Positions 55,580 to 64,000 of a stretch of DNA of 64,000 nt are shown piece after piece; positions within the stretch are counted from its first letter, which is position 1; the number at the start of each line of letters is the position of its first letter. The DNA lies in contig NC_057795.1 in NCBI RefSeq assembly GCF_018294505.1, positions 516,032,795 to 516,096,794 on the forward strand, in the 5' to 3' direction. The notes below the pieces were generated by a model. It was not told where the DNA came from and searched no databases. It worked only from the letters and a program-made list of their open reading frames with translations. The stretch comes from Triticum aestivum (lineage: Eukaryota; Streptophyta; Magnoliopsida; Poales; Poaceae). A program made the translations under genes and the position numbers.

Positions 55580-56941
55580 ATGAAGAAGACGATGCCCTTC
55601 GAATGGAACGACCAGGCAGACGAGGCCTTCCGAGACCTCAAGCACATGCTCTCCACCGCACCAGTCCTGGTCGCGCCGGCCCAGAAGAAGTCGATGTTGC
55701 TCTATATTGCCTCGACCTCACGGCAGGTTAGCACGGTGTTGGTGGTCGAGCGACCAGAGAAGGTCAAGGTCCAAGCCGTCCAGCGCCCGGTCTACTACCT
55801 GAGCGAGGTGCTCTCCGCCTCCAAGCAGAACTACCCGCACTACCCGAAGATGTGTTACGGCGTGTACTTCACTGCCAAGAAACTGAAGCAGTACTTCCAA
55901 GAGCATGTCATCACCGTGGTCAGCAGGGCCCCCCTCGGCGAGATCATGGGGTCCCGGGATGCCTCTGGTCGGGTCGCCAAGTGGGCAATCGAGCTAGCCG
56001 GCCACACCATCCTCTACGAGCCCCGCACCACGATCAAGTCTCAGGCCTTGGACGACTTCCTCATGGACTGGACCGAGACCCAGTACCTGCCGCCGCCTCC
56101 GGACTCGACACACTGGTGCATGCACTTCGATGACTCCAAGATGCGGCTCGGCCTAGGGGCCGGCATCGTGCTGTCGTCCCCAAAGGGCAACCGACTCCGC
56201 TACGCACTCCAGATCCACTTCGCCGCCTCCAACAACGTCGCCGAGTATGAAGCCCTTGTGCATGGCCTCCGGCTTGCCAAGGAACTCGGCATCCGGCGCA
56301 TCCTATGCTATGGCGACTCGGATCTGGTGGTGCAATAGTGCTCCGGCGAGTGGGACGCCCGCGACTCCAACATGGCAAGCTATCGCTTCCTCGTCTAGAA
56401 GCTGTCCGGATCCTTCGAGGACTGCGAGTTCCTCCATGTCCCGTGCGCGGAGAACGAGGCGGCTGACACGCTCATCAAGATCGCCTCATCCCGGCAGTCC
56501 ATCCCATCCGGCGTCTCCCTCGAGCACCTGCATAAGCCGTCCGTCAAGCCGTCTCCGGACTCCGAGTCCATCCACACCCCGGACAACCCGCCCGCACCTC
56601 AACCCAGCCCGGGGACTGTCGAACCCGGCCTGGGGGCTGCCGAACTCAGCCTGGAGACCGAAGCCGACGACCCGGCCACCATCGCCCTCGATCTGGCCGT
56701 CGCCATCCCCAACCCGGGGGCTCCTCAACCCGGCTCGAGGGCTACCGACCCAGAACCCACCCTGGTGGCCGTCTTCGCCGTGGTGATGACCCCATCTTGG
56801 GCCTTGCCCATCTCAGAGTTCGTGGAGAACGGGGTTTTCCCCATGGACGAGACCGAGGCCCAGCAGGTGCAATGCCGGGCGTCCACCTACACCATCATCA
56901 ACAACGAACTCGTCAAGCGCAGCTCCACCGGCGTGTTCCAG
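55580..56941 (+). pseudogene. RNase H and linker to integrase of the truncated gypsy
   Basis: Frame 55580-56338 reads MPFEWNDQADEAFRDLKHML, RPVYYLSEVLSASKQNYPHY, KWAIELAGHTILYEPRTTIK and the RNase H landmarks CMHFDDSKM, VAEYEALVHGLRLA and CYGDSDLVVQ, so the acidic triad is present (with DDS for the usual DGS). TAG stops at 56336 and 56396 precede FLHVPCAENEAADTLIKIAS. A Pro-rich linker (56560-56760) and TPSWALPISEFVENGVFPMD follow before the break at 56941. Confidence 0.85.
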
Positions 56942-58154
56942 TGCTACCTCTCAAGAGCATAAGTATTCTACGGTGGGTGAACAAATTACTGTTGAGAAAT
57001 TGATAGAAAAGCGAATAATTATGAGATTATCTAGGTAAGATCATGTATATAGGCATCACATCCAAAACAAGTAGATCGAAACGATTCTGCATCTACTACT
57101 ATTACTCCACTCATCGACCGCTATCCAGCATGCATCTAGAGTATTAAGTAAAATAGAGTAACGCCGTAAGCAAGATGACATGATGTAGAGGGATAAATTC
57201 ATGCAATATGATAAAAAAACATCTTGTTATCCTCGATGGCAACAATACAATACGTGCCTTGCAACTCTCTCTGTCACTGAGTAAGGACACCGCAAGATTG
57301 AACCCAAAGCTAAACACTTCTCCCATGGCAAGAACTACCAATCTAGTTAGCCAAACCTAAAAGATAATTCGAAGAGACTTGCAAAGATAACTCAATTATA
57401 CATAAAAGAATTCAGAGAAGAATAAAATATTGTTCATAGATAAGCTGGATCATAAACCCACAATTCATCGGTGTCAACAAACACACCGCAAAAAGAAGAT
57501 TACATCGAATAGATCTCCACAAGAGAGGGGGAGATCATTGTATTGAGATCCAAAAAGAGAGAAGAAGCCATCTAGCTAATAACTATGGACCCGAAGGTCT
57601 GAAGTAAACTACTCACACTTCATCGGAGAGGCTATGGTGTTGATGTAGAAGCCCTCCGTGGTAGATGCCCTCTCCGGCGGAGCTCCAGAACAGGCCCCAA
57701 GATGGGATCTCGCGGATACAGAAGGTTGCGGCGGTGGAATTAGGTTTTTGGCTCTGTATCTGATCTGACGGGGGTACGTAGGTATATATAGGAGGAAGGA
57801 GTACGTCGGTGGAGCTCCGAGGGGCCCACGAGGTAGGGGGGCGCGCCCAGGGGGCACCCTCCACCCTCCTGGTCTCCTCGGGAACTTCTTGGAGTAGGGT
57901 CCAAGTCTCCTGGATCATGTTCGGTTTGAAAATCACGTTTCCGAAGGTTTTATTCCGTTTGGACTCCGTTTGATATTTTGTTTCTTCGAAATACTGAAAT
58001 AGGCAAAAAAACAGCAATTCTGGGCTGGGCCTCCGGTTAATAGGTTAGTCCCAAAAATAATATAAAAGTGGAAAATAAAGCCCAATATAGTCCAAAACAG
58101 TAGACAAAGTAGCATGGAGTAATCAAAAATTATAGATACGTTGGAGACGTATCA
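56942..58154 (-). repeat. 3' LTR of the Athila-like element with internal deletion
   Basis: On the minus strand it starts TGATACGTCTCCAACGTATC at 58154 and ends at 56942. The plus-strand edge TGCTACCTCT (56942-56951) equals the edge of the other LTR (63342-63351). It then jumps to sequence that in the other LTR begins at 63704. A TATA-like TATATATA is at 57783-57790. Confidence 0.85.
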
Positions 58155-58170
58155 AGCATCCCCAAGCTTA
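58155..58170 (-). other. Polypurine tract region of the Athila-like element
   Basis: Minus strand AAGCTTGGGGATGCT directly precedes the 3' LTR. The same AAGCTTGGGGATGCC motif recurs near 60355-60370 and 60410-60425. Confidence 0.55.
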
Positions 58171-61084
58171 ATTCCTGCTCGTCCTCGAGTAGGTAAATGA
58201 TAAAAAAGAATTTTTGATGCGGAGTGATACTTTGGCATAATTTCAATGTAAATCTTCTTAATTGTGACATGAATATTCAGATCCGAAAGATTCAAGACAA
58301 AAGTTCATATTAACATAAAAGTAATAATACTTCAAGCATACTAATCAAAGCAATCATGTCTTCTCAAAATAGCATGGTTAAAGAAAGTTATCCCTACAAA
58401 ATCATATAGTCTGGCTATGCTCTATCCTCATCACACAAAGTATTTAATCATGCACAACCCCGATGACGAGCCAATCAATTGTTTCATACTTTAGAAATCT
58501 CAAACGTTTTCAACTTTCACGCAATACATGAGCGTGAGCCATGGACATAGCACTATAGGTGGAATAGAACGATGGTTGTGGAGAAGACAAAAAGGGAGAA
58601 GATAGTCTCACATCAACTAGGCGTATCAACGGGCTATGGAGATGCCCATCAATAGATAACAATGTGAGTGAGTAGGGATTGCCATGCAATGGAGGCACTA
58701 GAGCTATAAGTATATGAAAGCTCAACAAAAGAAACTAAGTGGGTGTGCATCCAACTTGCTTGCTCACGAAGACCTAGGGCACTTTTGAGGAAGCCCATCA
58801 TTGGAATATACAAGCCAAGTTCTATAATGAAAAATTCCCACTAGTATATGAAAGTGACAACATATGAGACTCTCTATCATGAAGATCATGGTGCTTATTT
58901 TGAAGCACAAGTGTGGAAAAAGGATAGTAGCATTGTCCCTTCTCTCTTTTTCTCTCATTTTTTGGTGGGCTTCTTTGGCCTCTTTTTTTTGGGCTTCTTT
59001 GGCCTCTTTTATTTTTCATAAAGTCCGGAGTCTCATCCCGACTTATGGGGGAATCATAGTCTCCATCATCCTTTCCTCACTGGGATAATGCTCTAATAAT
59101 GATGATCATCACACTTTTATTTTTCTTACAACTCGATACTTAGAACAGGATATGACTCTATATGAATGCCTCCAGCGGTGTACCGGGATATGCAATGAAT
59201 CATGAGCGACACGTATGAAAATTATGAAGGTGGCCTTGCCACAAATACAATGTCAACTACATGTTCATGCAAAAAGCAATATGACAAAAGTAATGTGTGT
59301 CATATGAGCGGAACGGTGGAGAGTTGCATGGCAATATATCTCAGAATGGCTATGGAAATGCCATGATAGGTAGGTATGGTGGCTGTTTTGAGGAAGGTAT
59401 GTTGTGGTTGTATGATACCGGCGAAAACTGTGCGGTATTTAGAGAGACTAGAAATGGCGGAAGGGTGAGAGTGCGTATAATCCATGGACTCAACATTAAT
59501 CAAAAGAACTCATGCACTTATTGCAAAAATACAGAAGTCATCAAAAACCAAAGCATTAAACGCATACTCCTAGGTAGATAGATTGGTAGGAAAAGACCAT
59601 CGCTCGTCCCCGACTGCCACTCATAAGGAAGACAATCAATAAATAAAATTGTGCTCCAACTTCATCACAAGCGGTTCACCATACGTGCATGCTACGGGAA
59701 TCACAAACTTCAACACAAGCATTCTTTAAATTCATAATTACCCCTACTAGCATTGCTTTAATATTATCACCTCCATATCTCAAAACAATTATCAAGCATC
59801 AAACTTATCTTAGTATTCAACACATTCAAAAGAAAGTTTCACAAATCTTGAATACCAAGTATATTAACTTTAAGCAAATTACCATGCTATTAACGACTCT
59901 CAAAATAATCTAAGTGAAGCATGAGAGATCAATAGTTTCTTTAAAACAAATCCACCACCGTGCTCTAAAAGATTTAAGTGAAGTACTAGAGCAAAATTTA
60001 TCACGCTCAAAAGATATAAGTGAAGCACAATGAGCAAAACTATCAAGCTCAAAATATATAAGTGAATTACTATGAGCAAAACTATCAAGCTCAAAAGATA
60101 TAAGTGAAGCACTATGAGCAAAACTATCAAGCTCAAAAGATATAAGTGAAGCACTATGAACAAAACTATCAAGTTCCATATCATGTATGGCTCTCTCAAA
60201 AGGTGTGTATAGCAAGTATTATTGTGGAAAACTAACAAGCAAAGACACAAATAATACAAGACGCTCCAAGCAAAACACATATCATGTAGTGAATAAAAAT
60301 ATAGCTCCAAGTAAATTGCCGATGGAAGTAGACGAAAGAGGGGATGCCTTCCGGGGCATCCCCAAGCTTTGACTTTTTGGTGTCCTTGGATTATCTTGGG
60401 GGTGCCATGGGCATCCCCAAGCTTAGGCTCTTGCCACTCTTTGTTCCATAATCCATCAAAAGAATTCACCCAAAACTTGAAAACTTCACAACACAAAACT
60501 CAATAGAAATCTCGTGAGCTCCGTTAGTGAAAGAAAACAAAAGACTACTTCAAGGTACTGTAATGAACTCATTCTTTATTTATAATGGTGTTAAACCTAC
60601 TGTATTCCAACTTCCTTATGGTTTATAAACTAATTTATTAGCCATAGATGCATTGAAATAAGCAAACAACACACGAAAAACAGAATCTGTCAAAAACAGA
60701 ACAGTCTATAGCAATCTGTAGCTAACGCAACCTTCTGGAACTCTAAAAATTCTACCAAAAATAGGACGTACTAGAAAATTTGTTTATTGGACAGCACCAA
60801 AAAGAATCAATGCAAAATCTCGTTCCTGTGATTTATTGATTTTTTTTCTCGTGAGCCCAAAGTTTCTGTTTTTCAGCAGAATCAAATCAACTATCATCAT
60901 AGCTTATCCTATAGGTTCTACTTGGCACAAACACTAACTAAAACACAAAACCACATCTAAACAGAAAATAGAAACAAAATTTAACACTAAACAGGATCAG
61001 AAACAAAGAACACAAAAATTGGGTTGCGTCCCAACAAGCGCTATCGTTTAACGCCCTTAGCTAGGCATAAAAGCGAAGATAGAT
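58171..61084 (-). other. Conserved non-coding interior of the Athila-like element
   Basis: About 2.9 kb without an RT, integrase or envelope motif. It holds GGGGATGCC/CCCAAGCTT repeats near 60340-60425, a 42-bp tandem array (60005-60172) and a stretch near 61020-61060 that follows the protease stop. In related full-length elements pol should sit at about 61080, so this copy or its family lost it cleanly. Confidence 0.6.
60005..60172 (-). repeat. Four 42-bp tandem units (14-residue period)
   Basis: GCTCAAAAGATATAAGTGAA begins at 60005, and the 42-bp unit repeats at 60047, 60089 and 60131 with few substitutions. A degraded unit precedes it. On the minus strand the units stay open in two frames; one reads a SLISFELDSFAHSA-type 14-residue repeat. 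Confidence 0.93.
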
Positions 61085-63117
61085 CTAAGTTTTGCCATCT
61101 TTGGTAGGAAATCCATAGGTGGCTCTCATGATAGATTCATATGGTAGTTTTATTTCCTTTCTAGGGAAGTGTTCCATACCCTTTCTCAAGGGAAATTGGA
61201 ATCTAATATTCCCTTCCTTCATATCAATAATCGCACCAATCGTTCTAAGGAAAGGTCTACCAAGAATAATAGGACATGAAGGATTGCAATCTATATCAAG
61301 AACGATAAAATCTACGGGCACATAATTCCTATTGGCAACAATAAGAACATCGTTAATTCTTCCCATAGGCTTTTTAATAGTGGAATCCGCAAGATGCAAA
61401 TTTACAGAGCAATCTTCAAAGTCACGGAAATCTAGCAAATCACACAAAGTTTTGGGAATAGTGGAGACACTAGCACCCAAATCACACAAAGCATGAAACT
61501 CGTAATCTTTAATTTTAATTTTGATAGTAGGTTCCCACTCATCATAGAGTTTTCTAGGGATAGAAACTTTCAACTCAGGCTTTTCTTCATAAGATTGCAT
61601 CAAGGCATCAATAATGTGTTTGGTAAAGGCCTTATTTTGACTATAAGCATGAGGAGAATCTAGCACGGATTGCAACAAGGAAATACAACCAATCAAAGAG
61701 CAATTTTCATAATTAAATTCCTTGAGATCCAAAATAGTGGGTTTGGCAACGTCAAGATTTTTATTTCTTTCAATCCCACTTTCATCAATTTCATCATCAA
61801 GATCTAGAAACTCGGAATTCTTAGGACGCCTTCTAGGTAAAGGAAGATCATATTCAGATTCATCAAGATTCATATTGCAAAACAAGGATTTAATAGGGGA
61901 CAATAACTTTTAGATCTTCATCTTGATTTTCATAGGAATCAAAAGAACAGGATTTAATAAAGGCATCTTTGGAAGCACGCATCCTAGCGGTTCTTTCCTT
62001 GCACTCATCAATGGAAATTCTCATAGCTTTGAGAGACTCATTGATATCATGCTTAGAGGAATAGATCTAAGCTTTAAAGAATCAATTTCAAGAGAAATTC
62101 TATCAACGTTCCTAGCCAAATCATCAACTTTAAGCAATTTTTCTTCAAGCAAGGCATTAAAATTCTTTTGTGAATTCATAAACTCTTTAACACTACTCTC
62201 AAATTCAGAGGGCATTTTATTAAAATTTCCATAAGAGTTGTTGTAGGAATTTCCATAATTATTAGAAGGATTACTAGGATAAGGCCTAGGATTAAAATTC
62301 CCTCTATACGCGTTATTTCCAAAACTATTCCTTCCAACAAAATTCACATCCATAGATTCATTGTTATTCTCAGTCAAAGTAGATAAAGGCATATCATTGG
62401 GATCAAGAGAAGTATTTTTAGTAGCAAACATCTTCATAAGCTCATCCATCTTTTCACTCAAAACATTGATTTCTTCTATAGCATGCACTTTTTTACTAGA
62501 AGATCTTTCGGTGTGCCATTGAGAATAATTAGCCATAATATTATCAAGCAATTTGGGAGCATCCCCTAATGTAATTTCCATAAAAGTACCTCCCATGGCC
62601 GAATCCAAAAGATTTCTAGAAGCAAAATTCAATCCGGCATAAAAGTTTTGTATGATCATCCATAAATTCAAACCATGAGTAGGGTAATTGCGAAGCATTA
62701 ATTTCATTCTTTCCCAAGATTGGGCAACATGCTCATGATCAAGTTGTTTAAAATTCATGATATCATTCCTAAGAGTGATAATCTTAGCGGGAGGAAAATA
62801 CTTAGAGATAAAAGCATCTTTGCACTTGTTCCAAGAATTAATACTCTTTTTAGGCAAAGACGAAAACCAAATTTTAGCACGATCTCTAAGTGAAAATGGA
62901 AATAACTTCAATTTGACAATATTGTTATCTGTATCTTTCTTCTTTTGCATATCACACAAATCAACAAAATTGTTTAGATGAGTAGCTGCATCTTCACTAG
63001 GACGGCCGGCGAATTGATCTTTCATAACAAGATTCAGCAAAGCGGTATTGATTTCATAAGGAAATCATTATTATTGGTATTCGAGAAATCACACAATTTG
63101 GTATTATCTTGTGCCAT
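61085..63117 (-). pseudogene. Gag and aspartic protease of the Athila-like element
   Basis: Start ATG at 63117 (MAQDNTKLCDFSN), one frame change near 63050, then 63040-62021: LLNLVMKDQFAGRPSEDAA at the N-terminus, the gag core FPFSLRDRAKIWFSSLPKKS (about residues 45-65) and a long hydrophilic C-terminal part (Asn/Tyr-rich, then VDDLARNVDRISLEIDSLK). A second break lies near 62020-61905. The last frame, 61903-61085, carries the protease with CDLGASVSTIPKTLCDLLDF (catalytic DLGAS) and CPIILGRPFLRT, and ends at a stop in GFPTKDGKT. This is the best preserved gag in the window, with only two or three frameshifts. It would assemble particles and process itself, but has no linked polymerase. Confidence 0.87.
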
Positions 63118-63311
63118 GGCAACAAGTAATCCAACACACAAGCAAAGGCAAACAAGAAAAAGGCAAAAGAGAAAGAGAGGAGGAGATTGGGAAAGAGAGG
63201 GCGAATAAAACAGCAAGGGTGAAGTGGGGGAGAGGAAAACGAGAGGCAAATAATGTAATGTGAGAGATAAGGATTGTGATGGGTACTTGGTATAGTTGAC
63301 TTTTGCGCAAA

Positions 63312-63330
63312 CTCCCTAGCAACGGCGCCA
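63312..63330 (-). other. tRNA-Asp-type primer-binding site
   Basis: Minus strand TGGCGCCGTTGCTAGGGAG lies 11 bp from the LTR edge. Plant tRNA-Asp ends in ...CCCGGCAACGGCGCCA, complementary to this site over at least its first 12 bases. Confidence 0.85.
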
Positions 63331-63341
63331 GAAATTCTTCT

Positions 63342-64000
63342 TGCTACCTCTTGAGCACTGCGTTGGATTTCCCCGAAGAGGAGAGAATGATGCAGTAAAG
63401 TAGCGTAAGTATTTCCCTCAGTTTTTGAGAACCAAGGTATCAATCCAGTAGGAGATCACACACAAGTCCCTCGTACCTACACAAAATGATAGGAACTCGC
63501 AACCACCGCTTAGGGGTTGTCAATCCCTTGACGGTCACTTACGAGAGTGAGATCTGATAGAGATAATATTTTTGGTATTTTTGATAGATAGATGAAAAGT
63601 AAAAAGTAAAAGGCAAAGTAAAACAAAGCAAGTAAATAAAGTAATGGAGATTGATATGATGAGAATAGACCCGAGGGCCATAGGTTTGACTAGTGGCTTC
63701 TCTCAAGAGCATAAGTATTCTACGGTGGGTGTACAAATTACTATTGAGCAATTGATAGAAAAGCGAATAATTATGAGATTATCTAGGTATGGTCATGTAT
63801 ATAGGCATCACGTCCAAAACAAGTAGATCGAAACGATTCTGCATGTACTACTATTACTCCACTCATCGACCGCTATCCAGCATGCATCTACAGTATTAAG
63901 TAAAACAGAGTAACGCCGTAAGCAAGATGACAAGATGTAGAGGGATAAATTCATGCAATATGATAAAAAAACATCTTGTTATCCTCGATGGCAACAATAC
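63342..64000 (-). repeat. 5' LTR of the Athila-like element, partial
   Basis: The minus-strand LTR end is AGGTAGCA at 63342. From 63704 to 64000 it aligns with 56952-57248. By comparison with the other copy plus its 352-bp deletion, the full LTR should be about 1565 bp and end near 64906. Confidence 0.88.

Larger units (their letters stand above)
51190..56941 (+). mobile_element. Gypsy retrotransposon, 5' LTR to RNase H, cut by an Athila-like insertion
   Basis: 5' LTR 51190-51795, primer-binding region 51796-51814, gag, protease, RT and RNase H in Ty3/gypsy order. The reading breaks at 56941 in the segment before integrase (NELVKRSSTGVFQ), where the Athila-like LTR starts. In the Fatima-like element the corresponding sequence is ATGVLQRCISEEEGR, which places the break precisely. 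Integrase and the 3' LTR should follow the Athila-like element beyond the window. Stops, mostly TAG, are frequent. Confidence 0.85.
56942..64000 (-). mobile_element. Athila-like gypsy retrotransposon lacking RT and integrase, 5' LTR leaving the window
   Basis: On the minus strand: 5' LTR (from beyond 64000 to 63342), tRNA-Asp-type primer-binding site, gag and protease (63117-61085), about 2.9 kb non-coding interior, then 3' LTR (58154-56942). No RT, RNase H or integrase motif was found between 61085 and 58155, so the unit depends on a helper. Ten differences in 297 aligned LTR bases were counted by eye (3.4%), making it one of the younger insertions here. The 3' LTR lacks about 352 bp near its end. 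Names such as WHAM or Sabrina come to mind for this clade, but I cannot choose between them. Confidence 0.88.

Noticed and set aside
60005..60172. Regular direct repeats considered as a CRISPR-like array
   Set aside because: Units are contiguous without spacers and the DNA is from a plant genome.
59910..60496. Leu/Ser-rich minus frames as a membrane or envelope protein
   Set aside because: Hydrophobicity comes from the 42-bp repeat and AT-rich sequence. No signal peptide, Cys pattern or conserved envelope feature is visible.

Overview
The window is intergenic DNA from a large grass genome, almost certainly a Triticeae species (wheat, Aegilops or a close relative). The evidence is nested LTR retrotransposons whose LTRs have the look of known Triticeae families, a CACTA transposon, Stowaway MITEs with TA target duplications, and no intact host gene. 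Family names are from memory and tentative. Clade-level calls rest on protein motifs and LTR/TSD structure visible here.

Layout. 1-24113: the 3' part of a decayed BARE/WIS/Angela-like copia element, whose interior (1-1459, 18153-20714) is split by a pol-less gypsy-type element (1460-18152). That element is itself split by a full-length Fatima-like gypsy (7814-17109, exact 5-bp TSD ACGCC). The copia 3' LTR (20715-24113) is split by a solo LTR (22006-23641). 24114-26617: minus-strand gypsy pol remnant, cut on the left by the copia and on the right by a CACTA transposon beginning at 26618. The CACTA carries a minus-strand multi-exon gene (about 28250-32400), into which a plus-strand LINE 3' fragment (about 29415-30900) has inserted. 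32742-49660: non-coding DNA with Stowaway and Harbinger-like MITEs, a short Helitron, short foldbacks, duplicated blocks, about 2 kb of CT/CA-rich sequence and one promoter-plus-first-exon-like stretch near 47.5 kb. 49668-56941: gypsy gag fragment, a 14/15-bp minisatellite, then a gypsy element from its 5' LTR (51190) into RNase H. 56942-64000: a minus-strand Athila-like element that inserted into the preceding gypsy. It carries gag and protease but no RT or integrase, and its 5' LTR runs off the window.

How the parts relate. Coding regions are retroelement gag, protease, RT, RNase H and integrase, nearly all broken by stops and frameshifts. Many stops are TAG, some at positions that carry Gln elsewhere, as expected from long-term cytosine methylation. 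Two gypsy elements also carry a spliced-looking antisense gene next to their 3' LTR. Three gypsy units share a gag N-terminal block, which suggests that the pol-less element was mobilised by related autonomous partners. LTR comparisons by eye give about 10/297 differences for the Athila-like element, 27/480 for the Fatima-like one and about 33/580 for the pol-less element.
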